A DNA stretch of 64,000 nucleotides from Pantoea sp. Cy-639 (GCF_011752525.1 NZ_VWXI01000017.1:62001-126000); one strand, 5' to 3'. Positions 48,740 through 58,101 are shown, counted from the stretch's first letter. Numbers and translations are program-made. The notes: generated from the letters alone by a model not told the origin.

Positions 48740-51160
48740 TCAGAAGTCCAGGTTGGCGACCGACAGCGCGTTGCTTTCGATGAAGTCACGACGTGGTTCC
48801 ACGGCGTCACCCATCAGGGTGTTGAACAGCTGGTCGGCGGCAATCGCGTCTTCGATGGTGACCTTGAGCATGCGGCGCACAGTCGGGTCCATGGTGGTTT
48901 CCCACAGCTGATCCGGATTCATCTCACCCAGCCCTTTGTATCGCTGGATGGTGTGGCGCTTGGTGCTCTCGTTCATCAGCCAGTCGAGGCCTTCCTTGAA
49001 CTCGGTAACCGCCTTGCGACGTTCGCCACGCTGCACGTAGGCACCCTCACCCAGCAAGGTACCGAGCTTGGCACCCAGGGTGACGACAGAGCGATAGTCG
49101 TTGCTGCCGAAGAACTCGCGGTTGAAGGTGACGTAGCTGGCCAGGCCGTGGGAGGTGATTTCCACTTCCGGCAACCAGACATTGCGTTCCTTGTCTTCGC
49201 GCAGGCTGGCGGCATAGGTCAGGCCCGACTTCTGGCTGTTGTTCAAGCGCTCCTGGAACTTGGCCAGCCAGGCTTGCATTGCACCGTGATCGGCCAACTG
49301 CTCCTGGGTGACTTCCGGCAGGTAGATGAAGTGCTCGGTCAGCTCTTCCGGGTACAGGCGCGACAGACGCTTGAGCGTCTTCATCACGCCGCGGAACTCG
49401 TTGACCAACGCTTCGAGCTGAACGCCGGAAACCGCAGGTGCCGACTCGTCCAGGTGCAGGCTGGCGTCTTCCAGGGCCGACTGGGTCATGTACTCTTCCA
49501 TGGCCTCGTCGTCCTTGATGTACTGCTCTTGCTTGCCTTTCTTCACCTTGTACAGCGGTGGCTGGGCGATATAGATGTAGCCACGCTCGACCAGCTCCGG
49601 CAACTGACGGAAGAAGAAGGTCAGCAGCAGGGTACGGATGTGCGAACCGTCAACGTCAGCATCGGTCATGATGATGATGTTGTGATAACGCAGCTTGTCG
49701 ATGTTGTACTCTTCGCGACCGATACCACAGCCCAGGGCAGTGATCAGCGTGCCGACCTCCTGGGAAGAGATCATCTTGTCGAAACGTGCCTTCTCGACGT
49801 TGAGGATCTTACCCTTGAGCGGCAGGATCGCCTGGGTGCGACGGTTACGGCCTTGCTTGGCCGAACCACCTGCGGAGTCACCCTCCACCAGGTACAGTTC
49901 GGACAGGGCAGGGTCCTTCTCCTGGCAGTCCGCCAGCTTGCCCGGCAGACCGGCAATGTCCAGCGCGCCTTTGCGACGGGTCATCTCGCGAGCCTTGCGC
50001 GCCGCTTCACGGGCACGGGCTGCATCGATCATCTTGCCGACCACAGCCTTGGCTTCGTTGGGGTTCTCCAACAGGAAGTCGGCGAAGTACTTGTTCATTT
50101 CCTGTTCCACGGCGGTCTTCACCTCCGAGGAAACCAGCTTGTCCTTGGTCTGCGAGCTGAACTTCGGATCAGGCACCTTGACCGAAATGATCGCGGTCAA
50201 ACCTTCACGGGCATCGTCACCGGTGGTGGCGACCTTGTTCTTCTTGGCCAGACCTTCCTGCTCGATGTAGCTGTTCAAGCTACGGGTCAGCGAGGAACGG
50301 AAGCCAACCAGGTGGGTACCACCATCGCGCTGCGGAATGTTGTTGGTGAAGCACAGCAGGTTTTCGTTGAAGCTGTCGTTCCACTGCAGGGCGACTTCGA
50401 CACCCACGCCATCGTCGCGCTGGACGTTGAAGTGGAAGACCTGGGAGTTGACCGGGGTCTTGTTGGTGTTCAGGTATTCAACGAACGCGCGCAGGCCGCC
50501 TTCGTAGCGGAAGAACTCTTCCTTGCCAGTGCGCTCGTCCTTCAGCAGGATGCCGACGCCGGAGTTCAGGAACGACAGTTCGCGAATACGCTTGGCGAGA
50601 ATGTCCCAGCTGAAGTGGATGTTCTTGAAGGTTTCGGCCGATGGCTTGAAATGGATATGGGTACCGGTGGTTTCACTGTCACCGACCACAGCCATGGGCG
50701 CTTGTGGAACACCGTGCACATAGGTCTGTTCCCAGATCTTGCCGCTACGGCGTACGGTGAGCACCAGCTTCTCGGACAGGGCGTTCACCACCGACACACC
50801 CACGCCGTGCAGGCCGCCAGAGACCTTGTAGGAGTTGTCGTCGAACTTACCGCCAGCGTGCAGCACGGTCATGATGACCTCGGCTGCCGATACGCCTTCT
50901 TCCTTGTGTACGTCGACCGGAATACCGCGGCCGTTGTCACGGACGCTGATGGACTCGTCAGGGTGAATGATGACGGTGATGTCATCGCAGTGCCCGGCCA
51001 GGGCTTCGTCGATCGAGTTGTCGACCACCTCGAACACCATGTGGTGCAGGCCGCTGCCGTCATCGGTGTCGCCAATGTACATGCCGGGACGTTTGCGTAC
51101 GGCATCCAGCCCTTTCAGCACTTTGATGCTGGAGGAGTCGTACGTTTGATTTTCGCTCAT
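48740..51160 (-). CDS. gyrB: DNA gyrase subunit B
   Basis: ATPase subunit of gyrase, 806 residues. GHKL ATPase: MYIGDTDDGSGLHHMVFEVVDNSIDEA, DNGRGIP and GGLHGVGVSVVNALS. The Toprim domain starts at LYLVEGDSAGGSAKQGRNR and has the DADVDGSHIRTLL Mg site. The C-terminal QRYKGLGEMNP and the insert near residue 570 match the long gammaproteobacterial form. It is the last gene of dnaA-dnaN-recF-gyrB, 4 bp after recF. In this window it is convergent with fisR rather than adjacent to plsC. Confidence 0.99.
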   Translation of the reverse strand: MSENQTYDSSSIKVLKGLDAVRKRPGMYIGDTDDGSGLHHMVFEVVDNSIDEALAGHCDDITVIIHPDESISVRDNGRGIPVDVHKEEGVSAAEVIMTVLHAGGKFDDNSYKVSGGLHGVGVSVVNALSEKLVLTVRRSGKIWEQTYVHGVPQAPMAVVGDSETTGTHIHFKPSAETFKNIHFSWDILAKRIRELSFLNSGVGILLKDERTGKEEFFRYEGGLRAFVEYLNTNKTPVNSQVFHFNVQRDDGVGVEVALQWNDSFNENLLCFTNNIPQRDGGTHLVGFRSSLTRSLNSYIEQEGLAKKNKVATTGDDAREGLTAIISVKVPDPKFSSQTKDKLVSSEVKTAVEQEMNKYFADFLLENPNEAKAVVGKMIDAARAREAARKAREMTRRKGALDIAGLPGKLADCQEKDPALSELYLVEGDSAGGSAKQGRNRRTQAILPLKGKILNVEKARFDKMISSQEVGTLITALGCGIGREEYNIDKLRYHNIIIMTDADVDGSHIRTLLLTFFFRQLPELVERGYIYIAQPPLYKVKKGKQEQYIKDDEAMEEYMTQSALEDASLHLDESAPAVSGVQLEALVNEFRGVMKTLKRLSRLYPEELTEHFIYLPEVTQEQLADHGAMQAWLAKFQERLNNSQKSGLTYAASLREDKERNVWLPEVEITSHGLASYVTFNREFFGSNDYRSVVTLGAKLGTLLGEGAYVQRGERRKAVTEFKEGLDWLMNESTKRHTIQRYKGLGEMNPDQLWETTMDPTVRRMLKVTIEDAIAADQLFNTLMGDAVEPRRDFIESNALSVANLDF

Positions 51161-51164
51161 GCCT

Positions 51165-52268
51165 TCACTCCCGATGGTCGTGGGTCTGGGTGATACGGCC
51201 CTGTTCCACGTGGAACAAAGCGACTGGCGTTTCCGTCTGCCAGCCTTCCCTCAGAAATTCGTGGTCTACACAGGTGATGAACACCTGGCAGTTCAATTCT
51301 TCAAGCAAGCGGCACAGGGCTCGGCGGTGCTGATCATCCAGTTCGGAGGGCAGGTCATCCACCAGATAAATACACTGGCCGCGGCGCACCTGGCTGACCA
51401 GATGCCCCTGGGCGATACGCAGGGCACACACCACCAGCTTTTGCTGGCCCCGTGAGAGGATGTCAGCGGCGTTGTTGGCACCCAGACGTAGGCGCAGATC
51501 AGCCCGCTGTGGTCCGGCCTGGGTATGGCCCATCTGCTGATCGCGAAGGAGAGAGGTCGCGAGGACTTCGTTGAGTTCCCGGTCCTTGTCCCAGCCTCGG
51601 TAGTAGCTCAGGGTCAACCCGTCCAGCTCGACCAGTTCGCTCAGGGTTCGCTCGAAGACGGGCTTCAAGGCCTTGATGTAGTTGCGACGGTATTCATCTA
51701 TTTCCGCACTGGCGAGGCAAAGCTCCCGGTCCCAGGCGGCTTGCGAAACGGCGTCCAGTGTACCATGCCGCAGCCATGAGTTCCGCTGCCGCAGGGCCTT
51801 CTGCAGGCGTTGCCAAGTGGCCATGAAGCGCGGTTCCACGTGGAACACACCCCAGTCCAGAAACTGTCGGCGGACTTTCGGCGCACCTTCGAGCAGCCTG
51901 AAGCTGTCCGGGTTGATCAGTTGCAACGGCAGCATCTCGGCCAACTGAGCCGCGCTGCGAGCATTCTGCCCATCGATGCGAATGGTAAATTCACCCTGGC
52001 GCTCCCGAGAAACACCGAGGTTGCTGGTGCCGCCTTCAGCCAACTCGACCTGGCCGAAGACCGTGCAGGTTGCCTGTTCGTACTGGATCACCGGGTTCAA
52101 CCGGGTACTGCGGAACGAACGCGCCAACCCAAGCAGGTGCACGGCTTCCAGCACGCTGGTCTTGCCGCTGCCATTGGCGCCGTAAAGGATGTTGATGCGG
52201 GGGGAGGGAGAGAGGGTCACCGGGTGCAGATTGCGCACCGCGGTGACCGAAAGACGTCGAAGGGACAT
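51165..52268 (-). CDS. recF: DNA replication and repair protein RecF
   Basis: SMC-like ATPase of 367 residues loading RecA at gaps with RecOR. Walker A: NILYGANGSGKTSVLEA near residue 27-43. The signature/Walker B region is ILSRGQQKLVVCALRIAQ followed by IYLVDDLPSELD. The gene carries two perfect parS sites in its own coding sequence (51202-51217 and 51833-51846), one near each end. It lies between dnaN (15 bp) and gyrB (4 bp). Confidence 0.97.
   Translation of the reverse strand: MSLRRLSVTAVRNLHPVTLSPSPRINILYGANGSGKTSVLEAVHLLGLARSFRSTRLNPVIQYEQATCTVFGQVELAEGGTSNLGVSRERQGEFTIRIDGQNARSAAQLAEMLPLQLINPDSFRLLEGAPKVRRQFLDWGVFHVEPRFMATWQRLQKALRQRNSWLRHGTLDAVSQAAWDRELCLASAEIDEYRRNYIKALKPVFERTLSELVELDGLTLSYYRGWDKDRELNEVLATSLLRDQQMGHTQAGPQRADLRLRLGANNAADILSRGQQKLVVCALRIAQGHLVSQVRRGQCIYLVDDLPSELDDQHRRALCRLLEELNCQVFITCVDHEFLREGWQTETPVALFHVEQGRITQTHDHRE
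51202..51217. other. parS site 2 (within recF)
   Basis: TGTTCCACGTGGAACA, a perfect 16-bp palindrome, near the 3' end of recF. It is the best match in the window. Confidence 0.93.
51833..51846. other. parS site 3 (within recF)
   Basis: Perfect GTTCCACGTGGAAC inside recF. The three sites lie within 3.2 kb of each other and about 3-6 kb from the dnaA/rpmH origin region. Confidence 0.92.
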
Positions 52269-52283
52269 GTCGCCTGCTACAGG

Positions 52284-53387
52284 TTACAGACGCATCGGCA
52301 TGACAACGTAGGACGAGTCGTCATTGCCTGCTTCCTGCAGCAAGGCGCTGCTGTTGGAGTCCGACAGAATCAGGCGAACCTGTTCGGTAGTCATGACCCC
52401 CAGCACGTCCAGCAGGTAGCTGACGTTGAAGCCAATCTCCAGCGAGCTGCCATCGTAGTCGACACTGATCTCTTCTTCCGCCTCTTCCTGCTCCGGGTTG
52501 TTGGCCTGGATTTTCAGTTGGCCGGCGGCCAGTTGCAGACGGATGCCGCGGTATTTCTCGTTGGACAGGATCGCGGTACGGCTGAACGCTTCGCGCAGGG
52601 CCTGGCGATCGCCAAGCACCAGCTTGTCGCCACCCTTTGGCAGCACGCGCTCGTAGTCCGGGAACTTGCCGTCGACCAGCTTGGAGGTGAAGGTGAACTC
52701 ACCGGTGGTGGCGCGAATATGGTGCTGACCCAGGACGATGCTGACCATACCTTCCGGCTCGGTCAGCAGGCGCGCCAGCTCGAGGATACCCTTGCGCGGC
52801 ACGATCACCTGGTGACGCTCGGCCTGGCCGATCGGGGCCTGCATGGCGCACAGGGCCAGGCGATGGCCATCGGTGGCGACGGCGCGCAGGGTGTCGGTGG
52901 AGACTTCCAGCAGCATGCCGTTGAGGTAATAGCGCACGTCCTGCTGGGCCATGGCGAAGCTGGTGCGCTCGATCAGACGGCGCAACTTGCTCTGTTCCAG
53001 GTTGCAGGTCAGCGAGCCTGGGCCTTCTTCCACGGTCGGGAAATCGTTGGCCGGCAGGGTCGACAGGGTGAAGCGGCTACGGCCGGCCTTGACCAGCAGC
53101 TTCTGCTCGTCGACCTTGATGTCGATCAGCACGTCGCTGGGCAGGCTCTTGCAGATGTCCATCAGCTTGCGCGCGGGTACGGTGATCTCGCCCGACTCGG
53201 CCGGCTCATCAAGTTGTACACGGCCAACCAGCTCGACTTCCAGGTCGGTGCCGGTCAACGACAGTTGCTGGCCTTGCACGACCAGCAGCACGTTCGACAG
53301 GACCGGCAAGGTCTGGCGGCGCTCGACGACGCCTGCGACCAGTTGCAGGGGTTTCAACAGGGCTTCGCGTTGAATGGTGAAATGCAT
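52284..53387 (-). CDS. dnaN: DNA polymerase III beta sliding clamp
   Basis: Ring-forming processivity factor of 367 residues with three clamp domains. The N-terminus MHFTIQREALLKPLQLVAGVVERRQTLPVLSNVLL and the C-terminus YVVMPMRL are typical, the latter forming the peptide-binding pocket used by polymerases. It lies 40 bp downstream of dnaA and 15 bp upstream of recF on the minus strand. Confidence 0.99.
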   Translation of the reverse strand: MHFTIQREALLKPLQLVAGVVERRQTLPVLSNVLLVVQGQQLSLTGTDLEVELVGRVQLDEPAESGEITVPARKLMDICKSLPSDVLIDIKVDEQKLLVKAGRSRFTLSTLPANDFPTVEEGPGSLTCNLEQSKLRRLIERTSFAMAQQDVRYYLNGMLLEVSTDTLRAVATDGHRLALCAMQAPIGQAERHQVIVPRKGILELARLLTEPEGMVSIVLGQHHIRATTGEFTFTSKLVDGKFPDYERVLPKGGDKLVLGDRQALREAFSRTAILSNEKYRGIRLQLAAGQLKIQANNPEQEEAEEEISVDYDGSSLEIGFNVSYLLDVLGVMTTEQVRLILSDSNSSALLQEAGNDDSSYVVMPMRL

Positions 53388-53427
53388 GGTCTAGTCCCTT
53401 GCCTTCAATTAGCTGCGCAGACGGCCA

Positions 53428-54957
53428 TCAGGTCGTCAGCGTGCGCAGCAGGTTCTTGTAGTCCTCGCGGATGTCCGCGTCGGATTCCTTCAATTCGTTG
53501 ATCTTGCGGCAGGCGTGCAGCACGGTGGTATGGTCGCGGCCGCCGAACATGTCGCCGATCTCCGGCAGACTGTGGTTGGTCAGCTCTTTCGACAATGCCA
53601 TGGCCACCTGGCGCGGGCGCGCGACAGAGCGCGAACGGCGCTTGGACAACAGATCGGCGATCTTGATCTTGTAGTACTCGGCCACGGTGCGCTGGATGTT
53701 ATCCACACTCACCAGTTTGTCCTGCAGCGCCAACAAGTCTTTCAGCGATTCGCGAATCAATTCGATGGTGATGTCACGGCCCATGAAGTGCGAGTGAGCG
53801 ATCACCCGCTTCAGGGCGCCTTCGAGCTCACGCACATTGGAGCGGATACGCTGGGCGATGAAGAACGCTGCATCATGTGGCAGCTCGACCTTGGCCTGGT
53901 CGGCCTTCTTCATCAGGATCGCGACCCGGGTTTCCAGCTCCGGTGGCTCGACAGCCACGGTCAGGCCCCAGCCGAAGCGCGACTTCAGGCGCTCTTCCAG
54001 GCCTTCGATTTCCTTCGGATAGCGGTCACTGGTGAGGATCACCTGCTGACCGCCCTCGAGCAGGGCATTGAAGGTGTGGAAAAACTCTTCCTGGGAACGC
54101 TCCTTGCGGGCGAAGAACTGGATGTCGTCGATCAGCAACGCGTCGACCGAACGATAGAAGCGCTTGAACTCGTTGATCGCGTTCAACTGCAAGGCCTTGA
54201 CCATGTCGGCGACGAAACGCTCCGAATGCAGGTAGACCACCTTCGCGTTCGGGTTCTTCTTGAGCAGGTGGTTACCCACAGCATGCATCAAGTGCGTCTT
54301 ACCCAGGCCCACGCCGCCATAAAGGAAGAGAGGGTTGTAGCCATGCTTGGGATTGTCTGCGACTTGCCAGGCCGCCGCGCGGGCCAGCTGGTTCGACTTG
54401 CCTTCGACGAAGGTTTCGAAGGTGAAGGTGCGGTTCAGGTAGCTGGTGTGCTTGAGCGCGCCTTCGACCTGCACCGTGCGTGCTTCGGTGCGACCACTGA
54501 CGGCAGGGGCCGCCGGTGTTTCGCCCATGCTGTCGAAACTGTCGCGTGAGGCGGCTTCTTCAATCTCGCCCTGCACCGGCTCGGCCACGGGTTCTCCCAC
54601 CGGCACGCTGACAACAGGCGCGATCGGCTGCTGGGGCTGCGTCTGTTGTGCCAACGTCGCAGCCACTGCGGCACTGACTGGTGCGTTGGGAGCGGCACGC
54701 GGCGCGGAGCTGCGACGGCTGCCTATTAATAGAGAGAGCGCGGGGGGGAGGCCATTGCCGTTCTCACCCAGCAGTTCGAGCAGGCGACCCAAGTACTTTT
54801 CATTGACCCAATCGAGGACGAAGCGGTTAGGCGCATAGACGCGCAACTCGTCGCCTTCGGCTTCGACCTGTAGCGGACGGATCCAGGTGTTGAATTGCTG
54901 GGCAGGCAGTTCATCGCGCAGAAGCTCCACGCACTGCTGCCAAAGTTCCACTGACAC
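53428..54957 (-). CDS. dnaA: Chromosomal replication initiator DnaA
   Basis: Initiator ATPase of 509 residues. Domain I starts (M)SVELWQQCVELLRDELPAQQFNTWIRPL. Domain II is a Pro/Ala/Gln-rich linker (about 85-175). Domain III has LFLYGGVGLGKTHLMHA (Walker A) and ALLIDDIQFFA (Walker B). Domain IV ends with the DnaA-box-binding FGGRDHTTVLHACRKI. The GTG start at 54957 has AGGGG upstream; the longer frame to 55035 would enter the DnaA-box region. A perfect DnaA box also lies inside the gene at 53699-53707. Confidence 0.98.
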   Translation of the reverse strand: MSVELWQQCVELLRDELPAQQFNTWIRPLQVEAEGDELRVYAPNRFVLDWVNEKYLGRLLELLGENGNGLPPALSLLIGSRRSSAPRAAPNAPVSAAVAATLAQQTQPQQPIAPVVSVPVGEPVAEPVQGEIEEAASRDSFDSMGETPAAPAVSGRTEARTVQVEGALKHTSYLNRTFTFETFVEGKSNQLARAAAWQVADNPKHGYNPLFLYGGVGLGKTHLMHAVGNHLLKKNPNAKVVYLHSERFVADMVKALQLNAINEFKRFYRSVDALLIDDIQFFARKERSQEEFFHTFNALLEGGQQVILTSDRYPKEIEGLEERLKSRFGWGLTVAVEPPELETRVAILMKKADQAKVELPHDAAFFIAQRIRSNVRELEGALKRVIAHSHFMGRDITIELIRESLKDLLALQDKLVSVDNIQRTVAEYYKIKIADLLSKRRSRSVARPRQVAMALSKELTNHSLPEIGDMFGGRDHTTVLHACRKINELKESDADIREDYKNLLRTLTT

Positions 54958-55003
54958 GGATATCCCCTGAGTTGAAAGCCGGATGAGGCAAAAACAAACC
55001 GCC

Positions 55004-55032
55004 ATTGTACCGGGCGGGCGAGCAGTTATCCA
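55004..55032 (-). promoter_or_regulatory. dnaA promoter overlapping a DnaA box
   Basis: On the minus strand -35 TGGATA (55027-55032), 17-base spacer, -10 TACAAT (55004-55009), about 47 bases before the dnaA start. The -35 lies inside the perfect DnaA box 55026-55034, so bound DnaA should compete with RNA polymerase. Confidence 0.65.
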
Positions 55033-55390
55033 CACGTGGAGGTACTAGAGGACGAGGCATACACGCCAAAAAACGACGTAAACAGCATCAATGTATGTGA
55101 ATAAGCCCTGTGGATAAACGCCATTGAGGGCTATGCACAACCCTGGGCTCAGCTCTGTGGATAAATCAGCTGTGGATAAGGTGCCATTCTCTACACAGCT
55201 TTTGCGCATGTCCCACACAGAGAGAACACCTGTTACCGACAAGGTTTCGAATCTCTGTACATGGCGCAGATCAAGGCCTAAAGGCAGTTATCCACAGAAG
55301 GTTATCCACTTAAGCTTTATAAGTTCTTCAGAAAAGCTTTTTATATGCCTCTTTCTTTTTTCATGTTGATGTCTCTCTGTCTGGTCCATC
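55026..55390. other. oriC: Replication origin region oriC (dnaA/rpmH)
   Basis: Five perfect DnaA boxes: 55026-55034 (+), 55109-55117 (-), 55156-55164 (-), 55171-55179 (-) and 55288-55296 (+). Single-mismatch boxes are at 55096-55104 (-) and 55302-55310 (+). A strongly AT-rich stretch, the likely unwinding element, follows at about 55311-55385. The position between dnaA and rpmH is the main origin site of pseudomonads. Confidence 0.92.
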
Positions 55391-55448
55391 AAGCAAAACC
55401 TGGCAACAGATCGATCCTGACCTTCCATAAGGAAAGGCTGGTTGGAAA

Positions 55449-55477
55449 TTGACCTATTGGCTTGCTTTCTCTAGAAT
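55449..55477 (+). promoter_or_regulatory. Strong sigma-70 promoter of rpmH
   Basis: TTGACC (55449-55454), 17-base spacer and TAGAAT (55472-55477), 61 bases before the rpmH start. It should drive rpmH-rnpA-yidD-yidC. Confidence 0.8.
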
Positions 55478-55538
55478 CGCCGATCTCTTAAAAAGGGGGC
55501 CATTCCGGCCCGTTGTCGACAAACCCAGGTAACACGCC

Positions 55539-55673
55539 ATGAAACGTACTTTCCAACCAAGCACCATCAAGCGCGCACGCACCCACGGTTTCCGTGCCCG
55601 TATGGCCACCAAGAACGGCCGCGCTGTTCTGTCGCGTCGTCGTGCCAAAGGCCGTAAGCGTCTGGCAATTTGA
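55539..55673 (+). CDS. rpmH: 50S ribosomal protein L34
   Basis: Very basic ribosomal protein of 44 residues, starting MKRTFQPSTIKRARTHGFR and ending GRKRLAI, identical in pattern to gammaproteobacterial L34. It begins at ATG 55539 after CCAGGTAACACGCC. It is the first gene of the origin-proximal plus-strand operon, 13 bp before rnpA. Confidence 0.98.
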   Translation: MKRTFQPSTIKRARTHGFRARMATKNGRAVLSRRRAKGRKRLAI

Positions 55674-55686
55674 TTTTTCGGCACAG

Positions 55687-56091
55687 GTGGTGAGTCAGGA
55701 CTTCAGTCGGGAAAAGCGACTGCTTACACCCCGACACTTCAAAGCGGTCTTCGACTCCCCAACCGGCAAGGTTCCAGGGAAAAACCTGCTTATCCTTGCC
55801 CGCGAGAATGGCCTCGATCATCCGCGCCTCGGCCTGGTGATCGGCAAGAAGAGCGTCAAGCTCGCCGTTCAGCGCAATCGCCTGAAACGCCTGATGCGCG
55901 ATTCGTTTCGCCTGAACCAGCAGCTGTTGGCTGGTCTGGACATCGTGATCGTCGCGCGCAAGGGGTTGGGCGAAGTAGAAAACCCAGAATTGCACCAACA
56001 CTTTGGCAAGCTCTGGAAGCGACTGGTCCGCAGTCGGCCCTCTCCAGCGGTCAATGCCGATCCCGCAGGGGTAGACAGTCACGATGCGTAA
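55687..56091 (+). CDS. rnpA: Ribonuclease P protein component
   Basis: Basic protein of 134 residues that assists the RNase P RNA in 5' maturation of tRNA. The RNR motif is KSVKLAVQRNRLKRLMRDSFR. The central cleft segment is RLGLVIGKKSVK. Two adjacent GTG codons (55687, 55690) can start it; the first gives (M)VSQDFSREKRLLTPRHFKAVF. The upstream frame overlaps rpmH and is rejected. The 3' end overlaps yidD by eight bases. Confidence 0.95.
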   Translation: MVSQDFSREKRLLTPRHFKAVFDSPTGKVPGKNLLILARENGLDHPRLGLVIGKKSVKLAVQRNRLKRLMRDSFRLNQQLLAGLDIVIVARKGLGEVENPELHQHFGKLWKRLVRSRPSPAVNADPAGVDSHDA

Positions 56092-56329
56092 ACTGGCACT
56101 CGTTCCGATCCAGTTCTACCGTTACGCCATCAGTCCACTGATGGCCAGTCACTGTCGTTTCTATCCCAGCTGTTCCTGTTACGCGTATGAAGCCATCGAA
56201 ACCCATGGCCTCTTGCGTGGTGGGTGGCTGGCCGTTCGTCGCCTGGGGCGTTGTCATCCGTGGAACGACGGCGGTTTCGACCCCGTTCCACCAGCTCCTT
56301 CCTCCCGAACTTCTTCGATAGCCGAGTAA
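56084..56329 (+). CDS. yidD: Membrane protein insertion efficiency factor YidD
   Basis: Small protein of 81 residues on the inner face of the membrane that helps YidC-mediated insertion. The signature YRYAISPLMASHCRFYPSCSCYAYEAIETHG has the conserved Cys set, and RRLGRCHPWNDGGFDPVP follows. It overlaps rnpA and precedes yidC by two bases. Confidence 0.96.
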   Translation: MRKLALVPIQFYRYAISPLMASHCRFYPSCSCYAYEAIETHGLLRGGWLAVRRLGRCHPWNDGGFDPVPPAPSSRTSSIAE

Positions 56330-56331
56330 TC

Positions 56332-58014
56332 ATGGATATTAAACGCACGATCCTGATCGTCGCCCTGGCAATCGTGTCCTACGTCATGGTCCTCAAGTGG
56401 AACCAGGACTACGGCCAGGCTGCCCTGCCGACTCAGAATACTGCTGCCAGCCACGCTGCCCCGGCCCTGCCGGATACCGTGCCGGCCGGCAATTCCGGCG
56501 CCAGCGCCGATGTGCCGAGCGCCAATGCCGAATCCAGCCCTGCGGAACTTGCACCGGTCGCGGTCAGCAAGGACCTGATCCGGATCAAGACCGATGTCCT
56601 GGACCTGGCTATCGACCCAGTCGGTGGTGACATCGTCCAGCTGACCCTGCCCAAGTACCCACGTCGCCAGGACCATCCGGACATTCCGTTCCAGTTGTTC
56701 GACAACGGTGGCGAGCGTGTCTACCTGGCACAAAGCGGCCTGACCGGAGCCAACGGCCCGGACGCCCGCGCCACCGGTCGCCCGCTGTATGCCGCCGAAC
56801 AGAAGAGCTTCCAACTGGCCGATGGCCAGGACCAGATGGTCGTCGACCTGAAGTTCAGTGAACACGGCGTCAACTACATCAAGCGCTTCAGCTTCAAGCG
56901 CGGTGAGTACGACCTGACGGTCAGCTACCTGATCGACAACCAGAGCGACCAGGCCTGGACTGGCAACATGTTTGCCCAGCTCAAGCGTGACGCCAGCTCT
57001 GACCCGTCGTCGAGCACCGCTACCGGCACCGCTACCTACCTGGGTGCCGCCCTGTGGACAGCTTCCGAGCCGTACAAGAAAGTGTCGATGAAAGACATCG
57101 ACAAGGGCAGCCTGAAGGAAAACGTCACCGGTGGTTGGGTCGCCTGGCTGCAGCACTACTTCGTGACCGCATGGATCCCGAGCAAGTCGGACAACAACGC
57201 CGTCCAGACTCGCAAGGACAGCCAGGGCAACTACATCATCGGCTACACCGGCCCGGCCCTGAACGTGCCTGCCGGTGGCAAGGTCGAGACCAGCGCCATG
57301 CTGTACGCCGGTCCGAAGATCCAGTCCAAGCTCAAGGAGCTGTCCCCTGGCCTGGAACTGACCGTCGACTACGGCTTCCTGTGGTTCATCGCCCAGCCGA
57401 TCTTCTGGCTGCTGCAACATATCCACAGCCTGCTGGGCAACTGGGGCTGGTCGATCATCGTCCTGACCATGCTCATCAAGGGCCTGTTCTTCCCGTTGTC
57501 GGCCGCCAGCTATCGTTCGATGGCGCGCATGCGTGCCGTGGCGCCGAAGCTCGCTGCGCTGAAGGAACGCTTCGGTGACGATCGCCAGAAGATGTCCCAG
57601 GCGATGATGGAGCTGTACAAGAAAGAGAAGATCAATCCACTGGGCGGCTGCCTGCCGATCCTGGTGCAGATGCCGGTCTTCCTGTCGCTGTACTGGGTAC
57701 TGCTGGAAAGCGTCGAGATGCGCCAGGCACCATGGATGCTGTGGATCACCGACCTGTCGATCAAGGATCCGTTCTTCATCCTGCCGATCATCATGGGTGC
57801 CACCATGTTCATCCAGCAGCGCCTGAACCCGACTCCGCCGGATCCGATGCAGGCGAAGGTCATGAAAATGATGCCGATCATCTTCACCTTCTTCTTCCTG
57901 TGGTTCCCGGCTGGTCTGGTGCTGTACTGGGTTGTGAACAACTGCCTGTCGATCGCACAGCAGTGGTACATCACCCGCAGCATCGAGGCAGCGACCAAGA
58001 AAGCTGCCGCTTGA
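56332..58014 (+). CDS. yidC: Membrane protein insertase YidC
   Basis: Inner-membrane insertase of 560 residues. TM1 is at residues 5-20 (RTILIVALAIVSYVMVL). A large periplasmic beta domain covers about 55-340. The conserved five-segment core starts near residue 355 (GWSIIVLTMLIKGLFFPLS) and includes RMRAVAPKLAALKERFGDD (cytoplasmic coiled-coil hairpin) and GGCLPILVQMPVFLSLYWVL. It is the last gene before a terminator. Confidence 0.98.
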   Translation: MDIKRTILIVALAIVSYVMVLKWNQDYGQAALPTQNTAASHAAPALPDTVPAGNSGASADVPSANAESSPAELAPVAVSKDLIRIKTDVLDLAIDPVGGDIVQLTLPKYPRRQDHPDIPFQLFDNGGERVYLAQSGLTGANGPDARATGRPLYAAEQKSFQLADGQDQMVVDLKFSEHGVNYIKRFSFKRGEYDLTVSYLIDNQSDQAWTGNMFAQLKRDASSDPSSSTATGTATYLGAALWTASEPYKKVSMKDIDKGSLKENVTGGWVAWLQHYFVTAWIPSKSDNNAVQTRKDSQGNYIIGYTGPALNVPAGGKVETSAMLYAGPKIQSKLKELSPGLELTVDYGFLWFIAQPIFWLLQHIHSLLGNWGWSIIVLTMLIKGLFFPLSAASYRSMARMRAVAPKLAALKERFGDDRQKMSQAMMELYKKEKINPLGGCLPILVQMPVFLSLYWVLLESVEMRQAPWMLWITDLSIKDPFFILPIIMGATMFIQQRLNPTPPDPMQAKVMKMMPIIFTFFFLWFPAGLVLYWVVNNCLSIAQQWYITRSIEAATKKAAA

Positions 58015-58039
58015 CGGGCAACCTGGTTTGCCTGTGAAT

Positions 58040-58066
58040 AAAAACGCCCCCTAGTGGGGCGTTTTT
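58040..58066 (+). terminator. Rho-independent terminator after yidC
   Basis: AAAAACGCCCC (58040-58050) and GGGGCGTTTTT (58056-58066) with a five-base loop. Flanking A and T runs make it strong, and it separates yidC from mnmE. Confidence 0.93.
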
Positions 58067-58101
58067 GCTATCTGTCGATTTCGTTGTAGAGGCTTTCGAG
58101 C

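Noticed and set aside
54958..55035. 26-residue N-terminal extension of DnaA
   Set aside because: It would run through the promoter and DnaA box; GTG 54957 has AGGGG and the usual DnaA N-terminus.
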